From positions 1,917,921-1,981,920 of the forward strand of contig JAJEKV010000027.1 of the NCBI GenBank assembly GCA_021234155.1: DNA of 64,000 bases, given 5' to 3'. Under the pieces are notes generated by a model that had not been told where the DNA came from, made no database searches, and saw only the letters and a list, made by a program, of their open reading frames with translations. Shown here piece by piece: positions 12,839 through 24,799 of the stretch; the first letter of the stretch is position 1; the number at the start of each line of letters is the position of its first letter. The stretch comes from Isoetes taiwanensis (taxonomy: Eukaryota; Streptophyta; Lycopodiopsida; Isoetales; Isoetaceae). The position numbers and the translations under genes were made by a program.

Positions 12839-14775
12839 TTATGCATTAGATTGACGCATGTATTTGAGAAGTTTGGAGGGTTTATAAAGTGTGAGGACCC
12901 CAATCCTAATTTGTATACATTCATTGGGAGCATAGAGATCTCGCAAAGTCGAGTCCCTTAGTGCCCTAGGCTTGAGGTTCTCCTTAGAGATTCGAAGTTG
13001 CGAACACTCACTATATATATGGAGTTGTAATTTTTTGAAGGGACATGATACAAAAGTAATGCAAAATGCCACTTTCCACCTTCAAAACAGAAGTTCCATT
13101 GAGCGAAAGATGGATCAAATTATTTACGTTCTTTTCCTTTTGTTCTTTACAATTTCTTTTATAGGATCTGTGGTCTTTGGTGTTTCGTAAAAGTGACATG
13201 CCATTGAGTTTTACCTAAGACCTATACCGCGATTGCCTTGTTTAGGCCCGTTCTGGCGGATTTCTTACACTTTGTTACGGCTCTCATCTTTGTATGGATA
13301 TCTTATTCCCATTTCTTTGTATGTTTCTATTGAAGTAGTCAAAATTGTGCAAGCAAAATTTATCAATCAAGATTTGCATATGTTCCATGATCACACAGAT
13401 AAACCATCACACGCGCGCACCTCAAACTTGAATGAAGAGCTTGGCCAGGTTGAAACCATCTTGTCGGACAAAGACCCAACTTTGACCCCAGTAATGTGAT
13501 GGACTTTTTAAAGTGTTCCATTTGCGGTGTCCAATATGGTAGAGTAAAAAACTTTAGCTTAATGATGAGCGCTTGCTGAATGGCAACTACAAAACATTTT
13601 TCTATAGAATTATTAGCTATAATAGACTTTCTATAGTTCTGATTTATCTGTATAGCCAGCATCTTTGCTCTTATATCGTCTCAAGAACAACATTTTTCAA
13701 GGTGAACTTGCACTTGCACCATCAAGAACTTTTTGTATTTAGGCGGTTCAAGTTTATTTATCGAGTCAGAATCGCCATGATAACAACTTTGTCTAAAAAG
13801 ATATGGAGTGAATCAGGCAAGAAATGTATGCAAAAGCGGGTTGCAAATATAATATTTTGGATGGGATGATAGTATCTAGGAGGAAACTAAGGCCCTGTCA
13901 CCTGTATGAGACAAAGACATGATTGCTAGAAGACTCACACTTTTTTAGATGATACAAAATTGTTACACATTTGGTCATAAATATGTCTAGAGATGTATAC
14001 CCTAAGTCTTAATGGAATTCTAAGGAATTTACATAATTGTTAATAGAATATATTTGATGATAGCATTTAGGAATTTTCTCAAAACATTTTGCACTTCCAA
14101 TTTAGATGCCTAAACAAACATGTGCCATAAACAAATTTAATCTCTGGCTCAGTAGATTTATATAGGAATATCAACGATTGTGGAAAAACAAGGCCAAATA
14201 ATAAGGCTTTGCTTTTCTTTGTTTTTCTCTTTTATGCTTATTTTCCCCCTTAAGTTCTAGGCAAGGATTATGTGGGCCAATTATATGCCTTGTCGTGTGC
14301 TATTATATACAAATCTATGGTTTTGTGCATTTTAGCCTTGAGGCTATCATTAAAAATGCAAGATTTATAATCCAACTCATTGTAGTACATCATGTTCATG
14401 GTGGGTTTTAATTGTTCATGATGTGTTTTAGAATGCAAAAATATTGGATATGATAAATATGCTTGGAGAAAAAAAATTATTGTTTACGATATGATGAGTG
14501 TCTTATTTGTCTACGCAAATATCACACAAGGAAAATCACTTCAATTTGAATAGCAGATACCTAAAGGAATATTAATGCATATATTAGGAACTCCATTATT
14601 TTGCTCCAACATCTATATTCTCTAAGGTTTGTTAGCCGTAGTAAAATAATAAATGAGCAAACACTTCTACTACAAATATTAACAATAAGAGTAAATTGAA
14701 GATGACGTTTGCCCTCACATAATTAACTTGGAGCCACTTTTAATACAATTCCAACATTTTTATGCCCGACAAAAA

Positions 14776-14803
14776 GCCCAGCAACGCTGGGCACTTTTTC
14801 TAG
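14776..14803 (+). other. Helitron 3' terminal hairpin and CTAG end
   Basis: Palindrome GCCCAGC-AAC-GCTGGGC, then ACTTTTT, then CTAG, with host T at 14804. Hairpin, spacer and CTRR tetranucleotide are in the arrangement required for rolling-circle termination in Helitrons. Confidence 0.8.
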
Positions 14804-15230
14804 TATACTATAATTTTTATGCGTGGGAACCTTTATTAGCAATATATATCTCAAATTTCATCAGAATGACATACTATATATAAGATTTGAATATAAATAG
14901 GCATGGACTATTTAAAGGTCCAGGATTAGACCAATTGGATAGGGAAAATCTCTCTAGTTATTTGCACTGGCTCTATTCATTTTGTCCCCTACAATGATAC
15001 TACAACTTCTCATCTTCTATGAGATAACTTTTGAAAGGTGTAAGTGGACGTCCACATACATTCAAAGTAGCCCTTAACTGCTTAGTTTTTCTGCTTCAAC
15101 ACCACCCTTTAGATAAACAACCCCACCTAGGCAACTAATGTTATCATGTAGAATGTGGTATATGAAACTATATTCTAAGATTATGTTCTTCACCTTTAAA
15201 TACGAAGTCACGTGGAAAGTGAATTGAGCA
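14804..15230 (+). other. Probable LTR segment 5' of copia B
   Basis: This AT-rich stretch lies between the Helitron end and the poly(T) insertion. Removing that insertion would place it immediately before the copia primer-binding site at 16403. It is therefore probably the 3' part of the copia B 5' LTR. I could not find its start or a second LTR copy. Confidence 0.35.
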
Positions 15231-15240
15231 TTACTAGATT

Positions 15241-15274
<34 letters not shown>

Positions 15275-16398
15275 AAGGCAAGAATGATCTGTATTGTATT
15301 CAAAAGATAAGAGTGTTTACACATACAGTGAGTCCAGAGCTGCTATCACTTCTCAAATCCATGAAAAGCAGTCCAGACTCTAGACCCAGTACTTAGAGCC
15401 TCTCTCAACTTCTTCTCCATAGGATACTATAGGAGAGAAGGGCTCAGTTCCTAGGCTAAATTTTATAAAGAAACGGTCTAAGACCTTATTACAAAGGCTC
15501 CACAATAGGCCAGATTAGAGATTTTAAGCACTTTGGTCACCGGATATACCGTTAATCATGTCTCAATCGCCCGGGATCAAGAGCGGGGTTCAAATGCTAC
15601 TTCCCATTCTAGAATGGCCATAAGAGATCTTAGTAGGAAGGAGCCACTTGAAGCATTCCCGAAGAATATCCCAAAGATCCAAGGCGGGGCTCATGCGCAT
15701 TAATTCGGCTATTCCATTCCATTACGCAAATACTACAGTATAACCTTCTTCCAAGCAATAAGAAAGAAGATGGGCCTCTTGAACCTCCCATCGTTAAAGA
15801 ATATGGGCTTCATTCCACAATGCCCTGCCTCCCTAGTCTCCCCGAGGGAATCCCATGGCAAACCACCACGTAGCTTATTCGGAATGATCAGGGCAGCCAT
15901 CATCACTCATAATCCTCCCCTTGCCGGGGGCGGGGAGGGCCTCTACTATTCGGACCAAGAAGTAGCTACAACTAACGGGATATACCACGGGGAGCGGATG
16001 AAGAAAACCCCTTAGCACCTGGAGTGCCTTTCATGAGCATGGCAGCCCGCAATGGGTGCGGGCTTTCCCAGCCGATTCTCAGAGACTTACTCATCTAACA
16101 ACCTGCGTTAATCTGAAAACCAAGATGTAGTTACCTCTTGCTGTGATTTGTTGCTGGTTCTCAGGAACTTTCGAAAGGGATGAAGCCCTCACGACCAGCG
16201 ATGTCCGAAAACAAATCAAGAGAGGCGGCCCGGCAGATCTGGCGAGAATCCGAGCCCTTCCAAAGATCAACCCTGTTATAGCTCTTCACTTAAAAAGCGG
16301 GGCCGCCAAGGGCGGAAGCCCTAGCCGCAAACCCTAGCCGCCATCGTCTTCAAAAGACCAAATCCTAATATTGTATCAGAGCTCTTACTAGATTTCTT
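15231..16398 (-). mobile_element. Poly(A) retroposon, 1.14 kb, minus strand, with 14-bp TSD
   Basis: TTACTAGATTTCTT occurs at 15231-15244 and again at 16385-16398. A poly(T) run (15243-15273) sits at the left edge. This is the signature of target-primed retroposition of a minus-strand poly(A) RNA. The body is GC-richer than its flanks. Short frames occur on both strands (15770-16015 and 16143-16337 plus), but I recognise no LINE, SINE or host protein. Its 5' end (plus-strand 16373-16384) resembles a tRNA-iMet primer-binding site, so part of the body may be LTR-element RNA. The composition also made me consider organelle DNA, without proof. Confidence 0.65.
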
Positions 16399-16402
16399 CA
16401 TT

Positions 16403-16414
16403 TGGTATCAGAGC
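16403..16414 (+). other. Copia B primer-binding site
   Basis: TGGTATCAGAGC matches the complement of the plant initiator tRNA-Met 3' end used to prime Ty1/copia reverse transcription. The gag ATG follows at 16422. Confidence 0.85.
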
Positions 16415-16421
16415 CAGCAAA

Positions 16422-18467
16422 ATGGCTACAAGATTTGGTGCAGGATTGTTAAGTGCAGTTGAAGTTTACAATGGAGGATCAGGCTTTCAAGTCTGGAAGG
16501 ATCAAATTCAACATATCCTAGATGTTAAAAATTTATGGGAAATTGTTGATCCTAATAATGTTGATGTAGACTACTAGTCTTACGAGGTGCAAGTGCGCGA
16601 TAATGTGGCACAAATGTTGTTTAATGAGAAGAAGGGATGCAACATCTGTGACCCCCTAGAAGCAGACTTCGCTGCAGAATTAATGAGTGTTCAAGGAAGT
16701 ATGATACCTGCTAGTAGACTATCTACAAAATGAAGGAGGCAAGGGGTATCATTATCAGCAAAGTAGGACCAACAATTCTTCTGAAATTAAGAGGTATGTC
16801 CCCTAGGCAGATGTGGTCTTACATGTTAAAACATTACGAGAATAAGCCTTTTTCACAAATCGATGTACTAGAAAAGGAGTTGAGAAACTTGAAATATAAT
16901 GAGGAAGAAGATGTGTCAACCTTTTTCAATAGGTTTGACAATATTGTTGCAGACCTTGAAGATGCAGGAGTTAATATTAGTGATCGATTTTTTGTACTCA
17001 CAACTGCCAAGGCTGTTAGTGAGAATACTCAGCTCTCCGTTTTGATCAGAAATGTTGCAAAAACAAGAGATGAAGCAGAAAACATGCTAAGGACTGAGAT
17101 TGAGCAGAATAAGATGACTAAAGAAGAAGAGAAAACTTCTGAAATATTATATGCTGGAAAAAAAGAAGGAAAGTCAAAAGAAAAAGACTGTTTGCTATAA
17201 TTGCTTTGAAAGTGGTCATATAAAGCCTAATTGTCCTAAGCTTTCAAATGAGTTTAGTTGTCACAACTGCAAAGGAATAGGACATATTGCAGCTAAATGT
17301 CCCACCTAAAAAGACATTCATTTAAAGAATATGGGCGGTATGCGGTGGGGCGAGACTTGGAGGAAGAGCAAATTATTTGAGAAAAAAAGAGGGTTTGCAG
17401 TGCTTACATATAGCTCAAGAGAGGTCTGAAACAAATATTGAAGATGTCTTGTGTGTTCCCACTCTAATTAAGAACCCGATCTCAGTATGCCAGTTGGTTG
17501 ATCTAGGTTACAAAATTGTCTTTGAGAAGAAACATTGTAAAATCTTTTTGGATAATAAATTAAAGTTTTTGGCAAATGGAGTAGGGAACTTGTTTCAAAT
17601 GGAAAATTGTCTTGTTGATGGCATAAATGTATGTTCTCTGATACAAAATTATGGCATAATAGACTTGCACATACACATCACAATAATATCAAGTTCATGG
17701 CAAAAAAGGGTTTCATAGACTGCAATGTTCAAGAAGAAGAAAATAGCATATGTGAAGGTTGCATGAAGGGTAAAATCAGTAGACTGCCATTTCAGAAAGC
17801 AAAGAAAAGAGCTGAACATGTATTGGATTTAGTCCATACGGACTTATGCGGGCCATTAAATGTCAAAGGGAAAACTGGAAAAAGATACTTCATATCTTTT
17901 ATAGATGATTATAGCAGAAAATGTAAGGGATATTGCCTCACGAGGAAATCCCAAGCACTTGATGCCTTGAAGCTATATGTAAACGAAATGGAGAGACAAA
18001 CAGGAAACAAACTTAAATGCTTGAGATCAGACCGAGGAGGAGAGTACCTATCATGCCAATTCAAAATGTACTGTGACTCAAAGGGGATTAGAAGACAACT
18101 GACCTGCAGATTTACACCTCAACAAAATGGAGTTGCTGAAAGGAAAAATCGAACCCTGCTTGATGCAGTAAGATCAATGCTGAAATTCTCTGGTCTACCA
18201 AATTATTTATGGAAAGAAGCTTTGAAAACAGCAATCTATATTCAAAACAAGTTGCCTACTACAAGCCTAAAAGGTAACATTCCTGAACTAGTTTGGTCAA
18301 ATAAAAATGATATAGATTATAGCATGTTTAAATCATATGGATGTCTAGGCTACATTCATATACCAGATGAAATAAGGAAAAAGCTTGATGACAAAGCAGA
18401 GGTTGGATATCTCGTAGGATATGATGAGCAAAGTAAAGCCTATAGAATGTTTGTTCCAAAGAAATGA
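16422..18467 (+). pseudogene. Copia B gag-integrase remnant
   Basis: Plus-strand Ty1/copia polyprotein in several frames. Gag begins MATRFGAGLLSAVEVYN and meets a stop near 16576. It resumes at 16730-17200 with the UBN2-like segment (YENKPFSQIDVLEKELRNL, FFNRFDNIVADLEDAG). Two CCHC zinc knuckles follow in a shifted frame (CYNCFESGHIKPNC, CHNCKGIGHIAAKC; about 17195-17310). The protease region is badly decayed, then comes GAG-pre-integrase (LWHNRLAHTHHNN with downstream CxxC). The integrase (to 18467) has HTDLCGP, RSDRGGEY and QQNGVAERKNRT, giving D, D and E at the expected places. The frame ends at 18467 at the FVPKK position, where an L1 tail abuts. RT and RNase H are missing. It is close in sequence to copia A and C. 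Confidence 0.9.
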
Positions 18468-18489
18468 TATATCTTTTTTTGGTTTGCTC

Positions 18490-19640
18490 AACGTAGAATT
18501 ATTTTTTTTTATTTTTTTTATTTTCTTAAGGACGTGAGACTCTTTTTATTAACAAGAACAAAGGCGCAATACACAATGCACAGAGGAATAAAACCCTAGT
18601 GGATAGGCTGACCCAACTAGGCATAAACACCCGTCTATGCATAAGAAGAACACTATAAATATGTTTGCCAAATTATCTCTTTTTTATCATCAGCTAGAGA
18701 TGAGCAACGATAAGCTTTAGTGATCTTCTGCTGAGCACAACAAAGAAGCTGTTGATCAAAGATGTGTGCACCTTGGAAAATACATAAGCGTCGCCTCTAT
18801 CAGATAGACCATAAAATCCAACTAGAAGCAAGATGAAATGCCCGCTTATGCAAGTTAGGCCAAACAGGGGGATAAAGTGCAAGTAGGATCTCCTGCCTAG
18901 GGAGAGACATACTGAAAAGAGTGAACAACCATGCCCAAGCAAGCCGTAGATGATCGCACAAGAAGAAGCTTCAATAGTTTCAAGACGTTGGCCACAGAGA
19001 GGGCAATGATCTGAGACTCTAGGGTTCATCTTGTGAACCAAGACATTCACTCAAATACATATATGGAGAATTTGCCATCGCAGCGCTGACACTTTAGGTG
19101 GAGCAATTTATCCCATGTCTACATCCAAACACTTTTCCACTGTGGTTGAGGAACCTGAAAATGCCAGTGCTGGAATGGGGGGAGAGGCTCACAATCTAAA
19201 AGCAGCTTGTACCTGGAAGAAACAAACTTTTCTGGCGTAACACATGCATCACGTATCGAAATAGGCACATCAGCCTGTGGTTGCTGCACAATGGATGGCA
19301 AAAAATCAGCCACCTTAGCCCAGATTTGCCGATCCCATCTGTATAACAGAAATCTTGTCTAAAATCCCATAACAAAAGATGACCAGAATCATACCAAGCT
19401 GCAATCATTAAAACCCCAGCTAGCTGCCAACCCCTTTGGGTCTTTGGATGTACAAGTGCACATAAAGGCTGCTGATCATGCATACCTTGCAAGGGAAGCC
19501 ACCAGTATGACATTGACAATGAAGCACAAGCTTGGGGATTAACATGGAATAAAGATCTAATCGCATCCCAGGAAGCAAGCAAACCTTGAAGGAATGGGGA
19601 AGCATTTGGATATGGATGCAGAGGATACAACGTACAATAT
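18490..19640 (-). mobile_element. L1-A: 3' portion of an L1-type LINE
   Basis: AT-rich tail with long T-runs (about 18500-18530) marks a minus-strand poly(A) end. Upstream in the element's sense, minus-strand frames at 18694-19050 and 19119-19630 contain the C-terminal zf-RVT-type motif HCPLCGQRLETIEA and Trp/Leu-rich sequence resembling the region after the L1 RT palm. RT catalytic motifs and the endonuclease are absent. The frames are shifted against each other, so this is a dead 5'-truncated copy. It abuts the broken end of copia B. Confidence 0.6.
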
Positions 19641-22401
19641 TTTGGCTGCCTATATTTTTTAGAAATTCTTTGGTTAGATATTTTCTTGTGAATCCATATG
19701 CTCTCACATATTCTGTGCTATATGCACCCGAATCGAGTACCCTCTTCACAGTTTCAATCTAAAGACCATCAATTGTTCTGTTGTTGCAAAAAGGATCTCC
19801 CCGTCCACTATAACATCTCTTGCTGGACATTATATGCTCATTTAACAGAGTCATGCTGCAAACTTTTCTTAGGATGTTGAGTATTAGATTTTTCTTTTTA
19901 TCACTATGTTTGTATTCTGTCTGCACTTTGCTAGGCTATGTAATTGCAGATATCTCCAGTTACATGACATGAACTTTTGTCTGCAGATAATTGTATTGGA
20001 CTTGTTATTTGCAGAGCATTACTCCATATCTATTTTTTGACAATTGCATTATAGGTATTAAACTTAAAAGGCATTTGGGTGAAGAGGCTTTGCTCAATCG
20101 ACACATAGAATTTAGCTGGTACTCTGATAAAAGGCCTTTAAATTTTGAAATGCTCTGTAGTTAGCTTCTCATTTTGGTCAGGGGATATATAAATGTTGCA
20201 TATTTCCTAAATCAGAACTTGTTAAGCATAGATATATATGGTTCCATAAGGGTTTGCACAGTACACTCACATTCAGTTGTAATTCTTTCTCATGAACTCA
20301 CTAGCTATCAGACAAAAGCCTTCTAATAATTCTGTTTTGTTCTTCACTCTCTCCATAACACATTTAAGCTGGCGAAGTCCTCAATCATGGTCAAAGTTAT
20401 TGACATTCAAATGAATGATTCAACCTGTAATTGTGATATTCCGATTAGGCTTTTGATCGGACATGCAGGGTCATATAAGAGAAAATCTAAGGTAATGGAG
20501 TAGATCAAAATTCCATGGAGCAAAATTGATTAGTTAGTCTGTACTCTAACCTACTTCTAGAATCTCAATGCTATGTACTGCATGCATTCAGTCTAATTTG
20601 CCATTAAAATTTGGTTATGGAATATATTATTTATTTCTCTAGAAATCTGTCGTTCCAATTTTGCAGACATAGAGCACCATTTCATTTTGCAGCGATGCCA
20701 TTCTAGTTTTGATGCAATTCCATTCACTGTTGAAATGATGCCAATGCCAGCTACTTGGCCTGAGTCTATTCGCCTCCATCCTTCTACTGCAGCTAATGAT
20801 ACTTGGGTGAAATCTTTTGCAAGGCCATGGGATTTGAATGTATTTTCGTACTATCAAATGCTGGTGCTGCAGAACAACGTATCAGCCTAATGATTATACA
20901 TGCATACAATCATGTATGCATAACAATCATCAAGGATATTTGGTTTATATAAACATGGAAACATGCAAATCAATGTGTTTTATTATAATATATCAATTAT
21001 TTGCATATTTAGCAAGGTTTAGACACTTTTATGCTATAAAATTGAAGAATGTTGTTCTAAAGTGACATAAAAACTGTCAATTTCTTCAAGATTTGAACAA
21101 TTATACCAACATAAGAGTGAATCCAGTGGTCAGGAAATTCTCATAAATCATTAAGAATCAAGTGAAGATTCAAAGAGTGATGGTAGATTATAAAATTATA
21201 AATTCTCTTGTGAGATATATGGGTTTAAATGGCACGAAGTATAGTGGATCATTTCTGGTCCATGGACCCAATATGGTCCCTGGGACAACTCTAGTGTTAA
21301 AGAAAAATATTTCAGCTACGGAGAACTTCTGAAGAATGTATGTGCCTCCAGAGGCCATGTTGTTTGACTACTAATATCTAGCATAATAACAGGGGGTTAC
21401 TTTTGTGTTTTTATACCTTTTCTGACATGGTTTTACTATGATATTGCTGTATTCGTGCAGATGTACTAAACGGTATATCTAGAGTGCACTCTTTCTGAGC
21501 CGTTGATTTTGAATAAGAAATGCAATCCTATGGTCATGGAGTTTTGGAGCCATGCAGATGTCGATAAAATTGTTTTAGGGTTTCAAAAGTCGGGGCTTTA
21601 TTCATGGCCGATTCTTTTCTTAACAAAAAAAATTGTTCTTGATTGTTCAGCCTAAATTGCTGTGCTTGAGGAGCTGCACTCAGAGCTGCTTGGTAGCAGA
21701 GCTAGGGTTATTCAGAACCCTATGCCTGGCTGCTACTTTTTAGATTTCACATATAGGAAGAAGTGCAAGACTCGGATAGAGGAAGAAGTGCAAGATTCGG
21801 ACAAATATTTTAGAGTAATTGTTCTTTTTGGACAGGGCTAGGGTCATCGGGAAGATCAAACGGGCTCACGTTTCATCAAACCAAGAGGGTATCCAGCGCT
21901 AACAGGAACATGTCGTTACAGGTAAACCACTTAATCTCTGCCAAGGAAGCTTCAAGATTCGCCTTCCTAGATATGTTTAGAAAAACTTCAGCCAGGGTCG
22001 TAAGGACAATCGAATATGGGATATTTCTATCCTTTCTTCCTCATTCTGAAGCTCCACAAAAAAGTTCTGTTGTTGACAAATTTTTTCCCATTAAGATTCA
22101 AAGTATTTTTCTTCTAGATTGGCATGTATCCTTTCTATTTAGAAAACTATACGCAACCCTGGCTTTCCTAGTCCGTGATTCCTGTCTTGTTTTCTGTGAT
22201 TCCTGGTCCAACAGATGTAGTTGTAAAAGAGCAGTCACTAGATTCTACTAATATCTTGCAGACATGACCATATTGTAAAACTCTCGTTCCACCTTTGATT
22301 GGATTTGTAAGCGATTGTGGCTTTTTAAAGAACCTCTAATTATTATACTAGATATTCAAGCTTAACGATCGACTTGGTAGTCCTAATCTGATTTGCCACA
22401 G
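19641..22401. other. Intergenic DNA with one possible exon (20668-20890)
   Basis: Mostly AT-rich without recognised elements. A plus-strand open segment starts after a consensus acceptor (TTTTGCAG, ending 20667) and ends at a stop near 20890. It reads, in part, FTVEMMPMPATWPESIRLHP and ARPWDLNVFSYYQMLVLQ, which looks protein-like rather than random, but I do not recognise the family. It could be a terminal exon of a host gene or a gene fragment. Confidence 0.3.
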
Positions 22402-22783
22402 GGAATGCTTTTGATGGAGATGTGTTCTTGGCTTATTCCAATAGAATAAAACCACTCTTAGAAAGTCATGGTGAGGCCGATAGGCCATTTTTCTCTACAA
22501 ATGCACATGTGGATGAGAACTGCATGGAACAAATCATCGAGAATGATAGAGCTTTTATTAGGTAGGAAATAGAAGTTGAAAACCCTTTTGCTTCCCTATG
22601 TATTATATCTTTATGCTTTACTTGGAATGCTTATCTATACACACTCAATTTTTCTTTTTCTTTTTTCGGAAGATGGGCATTTCGGATAGAAACAAACGTG
22701 TTTGGCTATGCATGCAAATTATGTCTCATTCTTCCAAACTCAGATTATTCCCTATGCAATGCAATTATAATGAAACATCCTTT
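22402..22783 (+). CDS. Two candidate exons of an unrecognised gene
   Basis: Exon a (about 22402-22560) follows an acceptor GCCACAG and ends at a donor ATTAG|GTAGG. It encodes NAFDGDVFLAYSNRIKPLLE ... PFFSTNAHVDENCMEQIIEN. Exon b (about 22674-22783) follows CGGAAG and ends at TTTTGTAAG. The two join in frame to read RAFIRWAFRIETNVFGYACK and continue to IIMKHPF. The matching splice phase and sustained protein-like composition argue for genuine exons. I do not know the family. A possible start (ATG 21910 region) and a possible later exon from about 22980 could not be confirmed. It may be an active gene with exons scattered across 21.8-23.3 kb, or a decayed fragment. Confidence 0.4.
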
Positions 22784-23788
22784 TGTAAGCTTATAATAAT
22801 GGATTGGTGAGTAGCATGTATTGGCACCTTCGATCGCGGAATCTTCCTTATTTAAGAATGGTGGTTTTGTATATGTCGCATCTTCTCTTCTCACGTGCAT
22901 TATACTTTTATTCTCTAAGTACGGATACTTTTATCATCATGCGGGACGATTTTACTCTAGGTGTTTTCATGCAGGTCTTGAGGAAGTAAATGTAAACTCA
23001 CGGACCTTCAGAACCTTTAATCGCTACAATATGAACAACGGTGGGAGCCATGCCAATACCAGCGGCTATACCAATTGCAGAAGCTACACAAACCGTAGGA
23101 GCAACACCTTCTGCAGTAGCACCAGTAGCAAATGCACCTCCATATAATTCTAGATCATTGTTGACTCCATCAGCTCTTGGCTATGTAGTTCATAGAGTAC
23201 AGGGCCAAATCACAAGAACACTTGGTGTATGTTCATCTTCCAAGTATTCAATTCCATATACTTGTTTGTTACTCTAACAATGCCTTAAGCTGTGCACACG
23301 TGGGACAAACTCCTATAAGTAAGAAGGATTTTTTTTTTTTCTTTGCTTGCATTTAGTATGTAGTTAATTGGGACTGCGGTTTGTTTTGGTCCAAATGGGC
23401 CAAATCCTGTCATGGTACAAGTTGTTACATGATTGTCATGGTGCAGGTTGTCATGATTGTCATGGTGAAGCCATTCAGAAGCTAGGAGGTTGAGAGTATT
23501 CTGCATGGGTGGACCACTATGCACACATGTGGAAAGTATGTATTAATCTTGCTTGAGCATAGCAAGCTCCATGTGCACCAAACAAACCATGGGAGCATTG
23601 ACTGAAAAGAAAAATATCAATCAATATTGTTGTTGATAGATTTCCACTTGTTCAATTCCGAGAACGTGTACTTGTCCTAATGATTACACAAAATATGCTC
23701 ATAGTTGTTTGCGATAGAAATAAAGTTTAGCTATGTTTGCTTTAGTTAAGGCTCGAAGGGCCCAAATTTTTTTTTCAATATTACAACC
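22784..23788. other. Possible further exon, otherwise unassigned
   Basis: After an acceptor-like TTCATGCAG at about 22976, two overlapping plus frames run to 23147 and 23277. One is Asn/Ser/Thr-rich, the other Ala/Pro-rich (for example MPIPAAIPIAEATQTVGATP). Neither is recognisable, and the low-complexity character makes both doubtful. 23300-23788 shows nothing. Confidence 0.25.
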
Positions 23789-24233
23789 AACACACAACAA
23801 CTACCATTAATATTATTAACACAAACTATTGCATGCAACGCATTTAAATTAAAATCCCCCTGAAACCCCCTTTGGTTTGGGTGCATATTCACACGGGGGG
23901 TTACGTAGGGCAGCGAGAGCCCCTAAAACTTTACAATACATGTACAAAATTAACACCATTAAGTACATTCTCTCAAACCTTATAGTATTTTTCAAATCTC
24001 AATATACATTATACAAAACTTTGTACATGCATACTCCACAAACGAGGATCGCTATGCATGGTCCAGATGGAGGAATAAAGGGGTTATATGCCCATCCGAC
24101 AGCTCTCGATGCCCGGAGTAACCCCCCGTGTGAATATGCACCCAAACCAAAGGGGGTTTCAGGGGGATTTTAATTTAAATGCGTTGCATGCAATAGTTTG
24201 TGTTAATAATGTTAATGGTAGTTGTTGTGTGTT
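23789..24233. mobile_element. Foldback element with 116-bp terminal inverted repeats
   Basis: 23789-23904 and 24118-24233 are reverse complements over 116 bp with, by eye, a single mismatch (in the TAATATTATT/TAACATTATT stretch). The arms contain AATCCCCCTGAAACCCCC, a CACCCAAACCAAAGG tract and GTAACCCCCC next to the unique core. The core of 213 bp (23905-24117) has no transposase. I did not find a clear target-site duplication. The near-identity of the arms suggests a young insertion or conversion-maintained arms. It is probably a non-autonomous DNA element; the superfamily is unassigned. Confidence 0.82.
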
Positions 24234-24608
24234 TGACTACTAAAAGTACGGGAGAATCTGAGAGTGAACGCACTCTTTAAACATATTCAATTAAGACTTG
24301 GTTGCTTTTATTCGGTAGATAATGTTTTCCTGGATCTTAATAACAATGAACCATTTCTGGTCAATAATCTTCTGTTAGGAGCAAAGATTGTTCATTTACA
24401 AGGGATGAGCAATTTCATAAGAGCAAGAGATGGCCAGTCATACATTCTAGTTTTGTCTCTGAAATGTGCAAATAGGAAGATATTGGATGTCTAACCACAA
24501 AGCGGATGTGGATGCTTAGATTTTGTTGACCAGGAGCACATTTTGCACATTCATATTCTCTGCGACAAATTTCTTTTAACCAAAAAAAAAAAAAAAAAAA
24601 AAAAAAAA
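24234..24608 (+). mobile_element. Poly(A)-tailed retroelement end, probably L1
   Basis: A run of about 27 A residues (24582-24608) follows TTTCTTTTAACC, a common type of plant L1 3' end. The 76-codon frame at 24264-24494 has no secure domain. 5' truncated; assignment is tentative. Confidence 0.45.
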
Positions 24609-24799
24609 TCCGGCGCAATAGATGGTGCACCAGAATCAATAATATAACCACATGACAGAATCAAATGTATTACCACACGACCTCAAGCTACATGATATGA
24701 AAGACAAGTAGGACAAGCACCTCCATTCAAATGGAAATCAAGTTGGGTTTGTGATAAACAACGAAGCGAATTACCATTGCGAGGGAAAGGATGTGTTTC

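Larger units (their letters stand above)
11443..14803 (+). mobile_element. Helitron (non-autonomous, gene-fragment carrying)
   Basis: The left end reads A|TCTTCTATATATAGTAAT (TC at 11443-11444, preceded by A at 11442). This matches the AT-rich 5'-TC start typical of plant Helitrons. The right end has a 17-bp hairpin GCCCAGCAACGCTGGGC (14776-14792), a short spacer, and CTAG at 14800-14803 followed by T. This is the canonical hairpin-CTRR|T terminus. Insertion between A and T with no target duplication also fits. There is no Rep/helicase coding region in the 3.36 kb, so the element would depend on an autonomous partner. Inside are fragments of two unrelated host genes on the plus strand. The pairing of these two ends as one element is inference; a second Helitron end in between could have been missed. 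Confidence 0.72.

Noticed and set aside
15480-16340. Possible mitochondrial DNA insertion
   Set aside because: GC-rich and reminiscent of plant organelle DNA, but no organelle gene is readable, and the TSD with poly(T) explains it as a retroposed RNA.
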